From assembly GCA_009841265.1 (NCBI GenBank), contig VXMB01000007.1:186001-250000 (forward strand): a DNA stretch of 64,000 nt. Reading direction: 5' to 3'. Under the pieces are notes generated by a model. It was not told the origin of the DNA, made no database searches, and saw only the letters and a list, made by a program, of their open reading frames with translations. A program made the translations under genes and the position numbers. Origin of the DNA: Gemmatimonadota bacterium (GTDB taxonomy: Bacteria > JAAXHH01). Shown in pieces: positions 37,804-45,066 of this stretch. How positions within the stretch are numbered: the stretch's first letter is position 1; every line of letters starts with the position of its first letter.

Positions 37804-38463
37804 ATGCGAAACCTGAGATTCGGGTTCATTGCCGTCTTACTGCTGGGTCTGGATGCATCGCCCGTTATTGCACAGGGGGTTACGGGATCCGTTCAGGTGG
37901 GCACGCTCGGAATCGGGGCGCAGGTCGCTACGCCACTCGCAAGCCGGATCAACTTCCGAGGGGGGATCGATTTTCAGCCGGTCAGCTTCGAAGTACTCGC
38001 GGATGATGTGGAGTTGGATGTAGAACTTCCCGCGGCCACCGTGACGGCCGTGGTCGATCTGTACCCGAACGAAAGCGGTTTCCGGCTGAGTGCGGGCGTG
38101 CTCTACTTCGGGGGGTCCCTTGGACTCGAGGGTGCTCCGACGGAAGATGTGGAGCTTGGGAACAACGTATACACGCCGGCCCAGGTGGGCACGATCCGCG
38201 GCTCGCTCGGGACCTCCAGCCTTGCCCCCTACGCAGGCTTCGGGTGGGGAAATGCCGTCGGAACCGGTTTCGGCTTTGCACTGGATATCGGGATTGCCTA
38301 CCACGGGACGCCGGAATTCAGCCTCGAGGCAACCGGCCCCGTATCCTCGGACCCGCAGTTCAGAAGGGACCTGGATGCAGAAGCCGAATCGGCCAACGAA
38401 GACATCCCCGGCGTCGCATCCGTGTACCCGGTCCTGAAACTGGGGCTCAGCTACGGGTTCTAG
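37804..38463 (+). CDS. exported small outer-membrane beta-barrel candidate
   Basis: A protein of 219 residues with a signal peptide (cleavage near ASPVIAQG, residue 24). The mature part alternates polar and hydrophobic residues in strands such as INFRGGIDFQPVSFEV, FRLSAGVLYFGGSLGLEG and LAPYAGFGWGNAVG. It ends with Phe (LKLGLSYGF), the C-terminal signature of outer-membrane barrels. I recognise no named family; an OmpW/OmpA-like eight-stranded barrel is likely. GAGGG precedes the ATG. The gene is 74 bases downstream of the MFS gene and converges on the HAD gene. Confidence 0.7.
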   Translation: MRNLRFGFIAVLLLGLDASPVIAQGVTGSVQVGTLGIGAQVATPLASRINFRGGIDFQPVSFEVLADDVELDVELPAATVTAVVDLYPNESGFRLSAGVLYFGGSLGLEGAPTEDVELGNNVYTPAQVGTIRGSLGTSSLAPYAGFGWGNAVGTGFGFALDIGIAYHGTPEFSLEATGPVSSDPQFRRDLDAEAESANEDIPGVASVYPVLKLGLSYGF

Positions 38464-38482
38464 CCAGATGGCGGAATCTGCC

Positions 38483-39187
38483 TCAGTTCCCGATTTTACC
38501 TAGACCTAAAACCCCGGGCAGGTCGGCCAGTGAGGTGATTTCAACGTCGGCTTTGACCTCAGCATTGTTTTCCATCCCTTCGCGGTTCAGCCAGACCGTT
38601 TTCGCGCCGGCTCCATGCGCACCCATTACGTCGTTCTCGAACGAATCTCCGACATGTAGAAGCTCGTCCAGTGTACAGCCCGCTTCCCGTGCGGCGATCT
38701 CAAAGATTCTCCGATCGGGCTTTCGAACCTGCACATCCTGCGAAAAGACCACGAAGCCAAAACGGCCCTCGAGCCCACATCGCTCGGGGTAACTGTTCCC
38801 GTTGGACAGCAGTCCAAGCTTGAAGTGCGGCGCAAGCCGATTGAGGGCCGGAATCACGTCCGGATACAGCTCGATGTCTTCGAAGCGATGCTTGAGGTAG
38901 AGCTCATTCAGATGGACGGCGAGATCGCGGTCCGGAGAGCCTATGCTTTCGAGCGTCCGCTCGAAGGCGAGGAGTCTGAGTTCCTCGTGGTTCCTGGTTC
39001 GCCCCTGCTCTTCTTCTTCGACCCGGCTGCGGATCGCGATCATCTCTTCCACCGAGAGGTCCGCGGCGCCTTGCGACGGAACCAGCCGGCGCAGTTCCGC
39101 CAGGGCTTTCTTCAATGAATGACGCATGACCTTCCGGAAGTCCCACAGGGTCATGTCGCCGTCGAAGGATATGGCTGTAATCCGCAA
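38483..39187 (-). CDS. HAD-superfamily hydrolase
   Basis: A haloacid dehalogenase-like phosphatase. Motif I is FDGDMTLWD with the nucleophile Asp9 and acid/base Asp11 when counted from the TTG at 39187. GLLSNGN is motif II, KPDRRIF contains the motif III lysine, and HVGDSFENDVMGAHGAG is motif IV. The helical cap between motifs I and II fits the YjjG/phosphoglycolate phosphatase group. There is no ATG near the expected start. TTG at 39187 has AGAGG about seven bases upstream, giving 234 residues; TTG at 39229 is possible but has no ribosome binding site. Confidence 0.87.
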   Translation of the reverse strand: MRITAISFDGDMTLWDFRKVMRHSLKKALAELRRLVPSQGAADLSVEEMIAIRSRVEEEEQGRTRNHEELRLLAFERTLESIGSPDRDLAVHLNELYLKHRFEDIELYPDVIPALNRLAPHFKLGLLSNGNSYPERCGLEGRFGFVVFSQDVQVRKPDRRIFEIAAREAGCTLDELLHVGDSFENDVMGAHGAGAKTVWLNREGMENNAEVKADVEITSLADLPGVLGLGKIGN

Positions 39188-39299
39188 GATATCGCCTCTA
39201 CAATTGGCCCAAACTCTTGGACCAATCAAAAAGGTGTAGGTAACCCTAGATTTCCCTATGAACCGCTTCGCCTTAACGCTTTGCTGATGCCGGCACTCG

Positions 39300-40106
39300 T
39301 CAGGGCGCTTTCGCGACGGTGAGGATGTGCGCGCTCACGCCGATGAGTGAGGTTTCCGACTCGACCAGCTTCAAGAAAGTGAGCAGATCCTTACGCTTGG
39401 CCTCGTCCGCCCACAGATCATCGAAATTACCGAGAAGCCAGGCAGGACCCTCCAAGCCGATAGTCTTCACCAGGTCGAATCCCGCAGCCGTGATCTCTTC
39501 TTCGAGTGCTTCAGGCCGGTGGAAACATGCCGTAGTAAAGTAACGGGGATCCATGTCCGGGTTTTCATGTCGCCCTTCATTCAGGTCTTTCAGTACGATA
39601 CGGGCGAACTCAGGATTGAAGAGATACCCCTGTTTCATGCCGTCCATGAATGAAGCGAACCTGGAGATGGCCGCACAGATCAGCACACCTCCCGGTTTCA
39701 GCACACGTAGGGATTCCTCTAGAGCCGCGATCCGGTCCGGCCGTTCTTGCAGGTGATATAGAGGACCCATCAGAAGGACCGCGTCCATGGAATGCGTCTC
39801 GAAGTCCAGCGTTCTGGCGTCGCCGACCGCCGCGCTCTTCAGAATTCCGTTTTTGTTCCATTCCTTCGCCTGCTCGATGTGGCGTGGAACGATGTCCAGC
39901 AAATGCACTTCGTAGGACTGCCCGGCAAGCCAGAAGGCATAGGCGCCCGGCCCTCCGCCTGCATCAAGAATGCGGGCTGGCGGTGCGGGGAGATGTTGCC
40001 GAAGGATCTCCCTGGTCCTTTCGCCTTCCAACCGGGCGGTTCCCTTCTCGAGCCGCTCGGATTCGTTCTCCAGTTCTTCGTAATATCGGATTACGTTACG
40101 GTCCAC
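39300..40106 (-). CDS. class I SAM-dependent methyltransferase
   Basis: A methyltransferase of 268 residues. Motif I is RILDAGGGPGAYAFWLA, with VHLLDIVPRHI after it, then DAVLLMGPLYHL and LKPGGVLICAAIS. This composition fits the small-molecule methyltransferase type 11 group. The start is GTG at 40106 with GGAG upstream. It lies 12 bases after the GNAT gene on the same strand. Its substrate is unknown. Confidence 0.86.
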   Translation of the reverse strand: MDRNVIRYYEELENESERLEKGTARLEGERTREILRQHLPAPPARILDAGGGPGAYAFWLAGQSYEVHLLDIVPRHIEQAKEWNKNGILKSAAVGDARTLDFETHSMDAVLLMGPLYHLQERPDRIAALEESLRVLKPGGVLICAAISRFASFMDGMKQGYLFNPEFARIVLKDLNEGRHENPDMDPRYFTTACFHRPEALEEEITAAGFDLVKTIGLEGPAWLLGNFDDLWADEAKRKDLLTFLKLVESETSLIGVSAHILTVAKAP

Positions 40107-40118
40107 TTCGAACTCCGG

Positions 40119-40597
40119 TCATGGTTTGATCTGTTTTGAAATCCATATTTCCTCAGGGCATCGGGGGTTGTCCGTCCTGGATCGCTTGTACACCTTGAAT
40201 CCGTGTTTCCAGTAGAATCGTCTGGTCAATTCGTAGGGTTGGTACGCGATGCTTTCGCTCAGCGTGTACGTCGCCAGTTCGTCTATTCGCAGTTCCCGTG
40301 CCATTGCTTCGGCGGCGTCCAGGAGACGGCTTCCAATACCATGCCCTTGCATCTGCCTATCGACTGCGAGCCATCCGATGTGCATCCGTCCCTCTGCGAC
40401 GTACAGGGTAATAAACCCGATCACCCATTGATCTGAGACGGCCACAAATCCGGTTTGATTCCGTAAGTCGGTGGGGACAGACCTGGTTCTGGCGGTATCG
40501 TCAAACCATTCGGGAAGGTTCTCTACAACGGCAAGAATCCCGGAATGATGTTTTTTTCAAGGGGTTCGATATGGGTACTGACCGATTCGACTCGCAC
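40119..40597 (-). pseudogene. GNAT-family acetyltransferase split by a one-base frameshift at an A7 run
   Basis: The C-terminal part (from 40556 downward) encodes a normal GNAT core: VAVSDQWVIGFITLY, then MHIGWLAVDRQMQGHGIGSRLL with the acetyl-CoA loop, then YWKHGFKVYKR. The coding signal continues upstream (LAVVENLPEWFDDTARTRS) but no start codon exists in that frame before a TGA at 40559. A second frame, open from GTG 40597, supplies MRVESVSTHIEPLEK and runs into the run of seven A at 40557-40551. A shift of minus one base there rejoins the two frames. The A AAA AAC heptamer has the canonical form and phase of a -1 slippery site. Either a true mutation, a sequencing error, or programmed frameshifting. 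Confidence 0.7.
40551..40557 (-). other. A AAA AAC slippery-type heptamer in the GNAT gene
   Basis: Minus-strand codons GAA AAA AAC give the heptamer A-AAA-AAC (seven A, then C at 40550) in the correct phase for -1 slippage. Slipping back by one base leads directly into the frame with the conserved GNAT sequence. I did not find a compelling stimulatory hairpin downstream by eye. Confidence 0.5.
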
Positions 40598-40766
40598 ACG
40601 CCTATGACCGATTTGATACGATAACAGGTGATTTGAATTTAACCCTGATCTGGTACTACATTCGGGTGTAAATTACATACCGATCCCTGGCCCGTCTAAT
40701 CTTATTAATCAGGCAGATCCGGAGACCAAGCGTCGTTCCGTCGTAAAACTGGAAGGAGTGTGCTCA

Positions 40767-41126
40767 GTGGCACGGAGAGATTGGTACTGTGAGGATGTTC
40801 TTTCAGGTAAGCTCGACGTGGATTGTGTCTACGAAGATGATCGTGTACTGGCGTTTCATCATCCACGTCCCGTATCAGAGGTCCACGTGGTCGTCGTACC
40901 AAAAGCCCACGTAGGCGGTCTCATGGACGGGGCCGCATTGGATGGAAACCTTCTTTCCTCGATGGTCCAGGCTGTCCAGCAAACTGCGACCTCCACAGGT
41001 CTCTTGAATGGCGAAGGCTTCTATGTCCGAGCCAACGCGGCGGCGCCCGGCGTTACGCCACATATGCACTGGCATGTTATCGGCCCGGGAGCTGGCGCCG
41101 ACTGGCCGGATTCCGGATCACGATGA
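40767..41126 (+). CDS. HIT-family protein, C-terminus possibly frameshifted
   Basis: A histidine-triad protein of 119 residues with the motif TPHMHWHVI (H-x-H-x-H) that binds nucleotide phosphates. CVYEDDRVLAFHHPRPVSEVHVVVVPKAHVGG is the usual N-terminal block. The start is GTG at 40767, since GGAAGGAG lies about nine bases upstream. The annotated end reads GPGAGADWPDSGSR. However, the +1 frame beyond the triad encodes a convincing continuation ending in DEQANYAIALLDIANDLAH with its stop at 41181, so a one-base indel just after the triad is likely. HIT proteins hydrolyse nucleoside phosphoramidates or related compounds. Confidence 0.8.
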   Translation: MARRDWYCEDVLSGKLDVDCVYEDDRVLAFHHPRPVSEVHVVVVPKAHVGGLMDGAALDGNLLSSMVQAVQQTATSTGLLNGEGFYVRANAAAPGVTPHMHWHVIGPGAGADWPDSGSR

Positions 41127-41230
41127 GCAAGCCAATTACGCCATCGCGCTCCTCGATATTGCGAATGATCTCGCCCACTGAACCTTTTCCCTTCGAACTT
41201 CGCCCTGTTAGATGAAGGGAGAGCGATCTA

Positions 41231-42649
41231 ATGGGGTTCCTCGATGATCAGATGCTGGTCCAACAGATCCGCGCCGGCGAAGAGCAGGCCTTCGTGACGC
41301 TGATCCGCCGTTACGAACGTTCGCTGGTTGCACTGATCCGGGATCGAATCGGTGCCGTGGACGCGGTCGAAGACGTGCTGCAGGAGACGCTCGTACACGC
41401 CTGGTCGGGACTGCGTGATCGAGCTCCCCGGCATGTGCGGGCCTGGCTCTATCAGGTCGCGCGCAATCGTTGCGCCGACTACCTGCGTTCGACGCAGCGC
41501 AGGGAACGATTCGTCGAGTCCGAGGAACTCGCGACGATGTTGAACCGTTTCGGTGTGCTTAAGGCCCGGCAACGCCGGGCAGCGGAGGACGTGGTCGATG
41601 CTATCGATCACGTACCCGAGAACGAACGGGCGGCACTCAGGTCGTTCTACCTGGATGGGTTGAGCATAGCGGAAATCGCGGCCCGGCATCGCTGTCCGCC
41701 GGGCACCATCAAGAGACGGTTGTCCCACGGCAGGGACATGGTCCGCACCGAACTGGGCGTGACCACGAATAGAAGGAGTACGGCCATGAGCGCAGAAAGC
41801 AGAAGAGAGAAAGGGGCCTTTCCGGAACTTCGGCCCGACATATCCATCGAGCAAAGTTCAGGTACCCCATTCCCCATCGATTTCCGGGAGCTTGCCTGGT
41901 GGTTCATCGTTCCGGAAACCGGCGATCGGGTGCGATGGGCCGACTACGAGTCAACCCGAGATGGTACGGCTTGGAAGTTGACCGAGGAGAAGACCGCAAC
42001 TGCCTGCCGTCGTGCGATCATTCACGGACGGGAATGCGTCGAAATCGAGATTGAAGAACATCGCCATAAGGACCGGGAAAGGCTTCTACCGCTCAACCAC
42101 GATCCGGATAAGGTAGCCCGACATACCCGGTTCTGGGGTCGTCTGACAGAGACCGAGGTGCATTGGCTGGCCGTCGAGAGCATGAAGTCCGATGGCACCA
42201 GGGAACTGCTGACCTGTCTCGATGAAGACTTTGGTTGGGATTGGGGCATGGCGGCTCGTCGTGTCGAAGACAAAGGCATCCTGTCGGAGCAGCCGGACGG
42301 AACGTATATCCAAAACCCTGAGGCGCCGCAGGTGTTCTCGCATGGCCTCTACACGGTGCACATCGGCGACCGGGCTTTCGAATGCATGCGCGTGTTCGAC
42401 ATCGACGAAGACGCGTCCGAACGGGCGGTGCTGGTCATGGCGTACGTCACCCGCGCGGGTCGCACGGTCCTGTTCCGTCGATACAACGGAAACCTGTGGG
42501 GAAAGCGGGAGAAGCCACCCCACTCCTGGGGCGTCGAAATGACGTGGGATGAGGATCTGCCGCACACCGACCGGCTCGTGATCGAAGGCGTCAAGTACGT
42601 GCATCACTACGACAGCCTGACGGACGTGGCCTGTGGACTGAGCGCGTAA
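41231..42649 (+). CDS. ECF-type sigma factor fused to a C-terminal domain of unknown function
   Basis: A protein of 472 residues. Residues about 1-175 are an ECF sigma-70: region 2 contains DAVEDVLQETLVHAWSGL and VRAWLYQVARNRCADYLR, and region 4 contains LSIAEIAARHRCPPGTIKRRLSHGRDMVR. From residue 186 a second unit of about 287 residues follows that I do not recognise. It is soluble, rich in Trp and charged residues (FRELAWWFIVPETGDRVRWADYE, VHHYDSLTDVACGLSA), with no membrane segment. Its first Met (ATG at 41786) has its own AGAAGGAG ribosome binding site. The unit may be a sensor or inhibitor of the sigma factor, made as a fusion and perhaps also alone. GGGAG precedes the main ATG. Confidence 0.82.
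   Translation: MGFLDDQMLVQQIRAGEEQAFVTLIRRYERSLVALIRDRIGAVDAVEDVLQETLVHAWSGLRDRAPRHVRAWLYQVARNRCADYLRSTQRRERFVESEELATMLNRFGVLKARQRRAAEDVVDAIDHVPENERAALRSFYLDGLSIAEIAARHRCPPGTIKRRLSHGRDMVRTELGVTTNRRSTAMSAESRREKGAFPELRPDISIEQSSGTPFPIDFRELAWWFIVPETGDRVRWADYESTRDGTAWKLTEEKTATACRRAIIHGRECVEIEIEEHRHKDRERLLPLNHDPDKVARHTRFWGRLTETEVHWLAVESMKSDGTRELLTCLDEDFGWDWGMAARRVEDKGILSEQPDGTYIQNPEAPQVFSHGLYTVHIGDRAFECMRVFDIDEDASERAVLVMAYVTRAGRTVLFRRYNGNLWGKREKPPHSWGVEMTWDEDLPHTDRLVIEGVKYVHHYDSLTDVACGLSA
41771..41788 (+). promoter_or_regulatory. internal ribosome binding site and in-frame ATG inside the sigma factor gene
   Basis: AGAAGGAG (41771-41778) stands seven bases before an ATG at 41786 that is in frame with the sigma factor. 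Starting there would produce only the C-terminal 287-residue unit. This is one of the best Shine-Dalgarno matches in the region. Confidence 0.55.
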
Positions 42650-42778
42650 TCGGAGCAGTAAATAACGGAGCGAGTGCGTGAATATCACTAGATTCAACAC
42701 CAAGAATCCGACTACACTATAAAGATCAGAGTATCATCGATATTCACGACGTTTACTGTTATAGAAGGAGTTGATTTC

Positions 42779-42997
42779 ATGGGATGGCTTTACGAATCAA
42801 TAAAGCAACGACACAGGGAGGAAGGTCGTGAAGAGGGTCGTGAAGTGGGTCGTGAGGAGGGTCGGAGAGAAAGAGACCAGGCCTACAGAGAGTGGATCAG
42901 CAGGGAACAGGAGGCTGGGACACTTGGCACACCGAAGCAAAGTCCGCCACCGTTTCTTGATGATGCTGTCTCACAATCAGAACGAGGCTCGGTATAA
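42779..42997 (+). CDS. small charged EGR-repeat protein
   Basis: A protein of 72 residues. After MGWLYESIKQRHR comes a run of four E-E/V-G-R units, then a helical stretch with RDQAYREWISREQEAG and a Pro-rich end. Composition suggests a long amphipathic or charged helix, possibly a coiled coil. AAGGAG stands about ten bases upstream of the ATG. Similar EGR runs occur at the C-terminal ends of Rpn/PD-(D/E)XK transposase-like nucleases and in small stand-alone proteins of unknown function. No nuclease domain is present here. A function is not assigned. Confidence 0.6.
   Translation: MGWLYESIKQRHREEGREEGREVGREEGRRERDQAYREWISREQEAGTLGTPKQSPPPFLDDAVSQSERGSV
42818..42865 (+). repeat. 12-bp tandem repeat within the small EGR protein
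   Basis: Four 12-base units of the form GAR-GWR-GGT-CGK lie end to end (42818, 42830, 42842, 42854), differing at a few third or second positions. They encode EEGR, EEGR, EVGR and EEGR. Unit number could vary between strains by slippage. Confidence 0.75.
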
Positions 42998-43572
42998 ACC
43001 GAATTAGCACGAGTCGTCTGGAACTGGTATCGATGTGCCCGGAACTGCTGGAAGCGCTGCTTGCCCGGAATCGGGAGTTGGCGGAGAAGATAGGCGGCTT
43101 CACGATACCGGAAGATTTCGTGATTAACGTTCGCACTTTACGAACTCGACTGAGACAGCTACATGCTCGTCCGGAGGCGCAGCCCTGGTTGTTGCGGGCC
43201 ATTGTCTTAACGCAGTCTCAGACGATGTGCGGACGAATCGGTTTCCATTCCGAGCCGGGTCCCGAGGAGCTGCGAAATGTAGCGGCGGATGGAGTAGAAC
43301 TCGGCTATGAAGTTGGTGAATCCTTCCGCAGACAGGGCATAGGCAAGGAAGCGGCAATTGGGTTGATGAATTGGGCGTATGAAGAACATGATCAGCGGGT
43401 TTTTGTCCTGTCGATTGACCCGGGTAACATCCCATCCTTGAAATTGGCCCGGTCGATGGGGTTCCGAGAAACAGGCTCACATATCGATGAAGAGGACGGC
43501 CTGGAACTGTACTTCGCGCGCCGGCTGCAATGTTGGCCTGCCGAATGGGCAACAGCATACGGGCGCTGTTGA
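42994..43572 (+). CDS. GNAT-family N-acetyltransferase with apparent ATA start
   Basis: A GNAT protein. The core contains GVELGYEVGESFRRQGIGKEAAIGLMNWA with the R-R-x-G-I-G acetyl-CoA loop, and SIDPGNIPSLKLARSMGFRETG. The first ATG in frame (43033) would leave 179 residues and cut off the first beta strand. Coding sequence (NRISTSRLELVS) continues upstream to position 42994, where an ATA sits six bases after GAGG. Counting from there gives 192 residues. This is either a rare ATA start or a mutated ATG; initiation at 43033 remains possible. The family resembles ribosomal-protein-like RimJ/RimL acetyltransferases. The substrate is unknown. Confidence 0.75.
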   Translation: MNRISTSRLELVSMCPELLEALLARNRELAEKIGGFTIPEDFVINVRTLRTRLRQLHARPEAQPWLLRAIVLTQSQTMCGRIGFHSEPGPEELRNVAADGVELGYEVGESFRRQGIGKEAAIGLMNWAYEEHDQRVFVLSIDPGNIPSLKLARSMGFRETGSHIDEEDGLELYFARRLQCWPAEWATAYGRC

Positions 43573-43585
43573 GTAGGGAGCTTGA

Positions 43586-44617
43586 ATGCCGAGTCAGGAT
43601 TTTAGAAACAGGCCTATCGAGGAAGTAAAGGCTTTGCTCGATAGCCAGCGTGGTCTTTTGCCGCTCGAACTGCACTGCGACACCCGTGAAATCTCGTGGC
43701 TCGACTTTGGGGACATGCATCTTCGCGAGACCTTTCTCGAGATCTCCGCGGAAGAACGACTGTCGCAGCATGCCGACGCTATGTCCGTGGTTACCAATTT
43801 CGATGTACTCGAGACGCCGGATCTATATGCTGACACCCTTGCGCCTTCAGGCTTCATCTTCCACGTCGGGCGATGCGGATCGACCTTGCTTGCCAAGGTG
43901 TTGTCGAGCCTGGACCGGCACATTGTTATCAAAGAAGCGGAACCTGTACAGCAACTATTGGGTGTTGAATACGAAGAGGTATTCAGGAACACACGCCCAG
44001 CGTATTTTCGGTCGCTGCTGAACATATATGGTCACAGACGGCTGCCGGTACAGGAACGCTTCTTCGTCAAATTCTCCAGCAATCATGTTAAGCGGTTGAA
44101 TATGGTCCGAAGACTGTATCCGGGTGTTCCCTGGTTGTTCCTCTATCGCAATCCTTACGAGATCATTCCGACCTTTCTCGAAGGACCCGCCTGGTTCATC
44201 CGCAACAAGAATACAGCCGAAGGCGCTTTCGATGCCGTTCTTCCGATAGAAGCGGTCGAAGGGATGAGTGACCTGGCCTTCAGCGTGCGGGTTGAATCGT
44301 CCACCCTCCGGATCGCCATTGAAAACACCTGCGATCACTGCTTGTTCGTGGACTATACGCGGTTGAAGCCCGAAAACCTCCCGAGGATCCTGCGCTTCTT
44401 TGGACTCAAGGTGACCAGGGAGGAATATGATAAAATGTTCGAGCCGTTCGGATTCTACTCGAAGAGCGATGGGGAGTCCGTGCCGTTTGTACCAGACAGC
44501 GTAGCGAAGCAAGATAAAGTGACGGACGAGATCAGAGAGGCCATCGAGGAGGAACTGTGGGATCTGTATCAGTCCCTCCATCACTCGGAACGTAACCTGG
44601 ATAAGGTCTTTTCCTGA
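43586..44617 (+). CDS. sulfotransferase-like P-loop protein
   Basis: A protein of 343 residues. The phosphosulfate-binding loop is FIFHVGRCGSTLLAKVL (residues about 90-106), as in the sulfotransferase fold where R-x-G-S-T replaces the Walker lysine. A downstream VPWLFLYRNPYEIIPT segment is the usual 3'-phosphate contact with R-x-P. The N-terminal ~80 residues are an added region of unknown role. GGAG stands before the ATG. The gene lies 13 bases after the GNAT gene and is followed immediately by a convergent VOC gene. A PAPS-dependent transfer to a small molecule or polysaccharide is inferred. Confidence 0.78.
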   Translation: MPSQDFRNRPIEEVKALLDSQRGLLPLELHCDTREISWLDFGDMHLRETFLEISAEERLSQHADAMSVVTNFDVLETPDLYADTLAPSGFIFHVGRCGSTLLAKVLSSLDRHIVIKEAEPVQQLLGVEYEEVFRNTRPAYFRSLLNIYGHRRLPVQERFFVKFSSNHVKRLNMVRRLYPGVPWLFLYRNPYEIIPTFLEGPAWFIRNKNTAEGAFDAVLPIEAVEGMSDLAFSVRVESSTLRIAIENTCDHCLFVDYTRLKPENLPRILRFFGLKVTREEYDKMFEPFGFYSKSDGESVPFVPDSVAKQDKVTDEIREAIEEELWDLYQSLHHSERNLDKVFS

Positions 44618-44619
44618 AG

Positions 44620-45012
44620 CTATACCTGGTGGGGGATCTCGGCCATGAGCGCCAGGAGGTTCGTCTCGCTGTCCCGGAAGAACGCCATCCATAGCTCGTG
44701 ATCCTCAAGATCGGCGATCTTGTGTGGCCGTCCAACGAACCGTACGTCCCGGTCCTTCATAATCCGGTAGGCGTCCTGGATATCGTCGACTTTGTAATAC
44801 AGTATTGAAGTGTGGATATCTTCAAACCCCTCCTCGGGGATATTCAACATGAGACGTACGCCCGCGCAGTCGAAGAACGCCATGTTCGGCACCTGGAACA
44901 GGAACGGCATGCCCAACTGATCGCGATAGAAGGCAACGGCTCGGTCGAGATCCTGCACCGTGACGGAAACCTGGCCGATGGCCGAAAGGCCGAATTCGTT
45001 TTGTTGCGACAT
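44620..45012 (-). CDS. VOC-superfamily (glyoxalase-like) protein
   Basis: A single vicinal-oxygen-chelate protein of 130 residues. It starts with AIGQVSVTVQDLDRAVAFYRDQLGMPFLFQ, the first VOC half, and has the second half around ILYYKVDDIQDAYRIMKDRD. The metal positions are only partly preserved. AGGAGG stands about six bases before the ATG. It is likely an isomerase, dioxygenase relative or binding protein; the substrate is not evident. Confidence 0.85.
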   Translation of the reverse strand: MSQQNEFGLSAIGQVSVTVQDLDRAVAFYRDQLGMPFLFQVPNMAFFDCAGVRLMLNIPEEGFEDIHTSILYYKVDDIQDAYRIMKDRDVRFVGRPHKIADLEDHELWMAFFRDSETNLLALMAEIPHQV

Positions 45013-45066
45013 GTTGGACCTCCTGTTGACCGCTCGTCGACTCCAGTCACTTTCGTGACCGTAACT

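Noticed and set aside
38464..38482. Terminator between the outer-membrane candidate and the HAD gene
   Set aside because: The gap is only 19 bases and I found no convincing stem.
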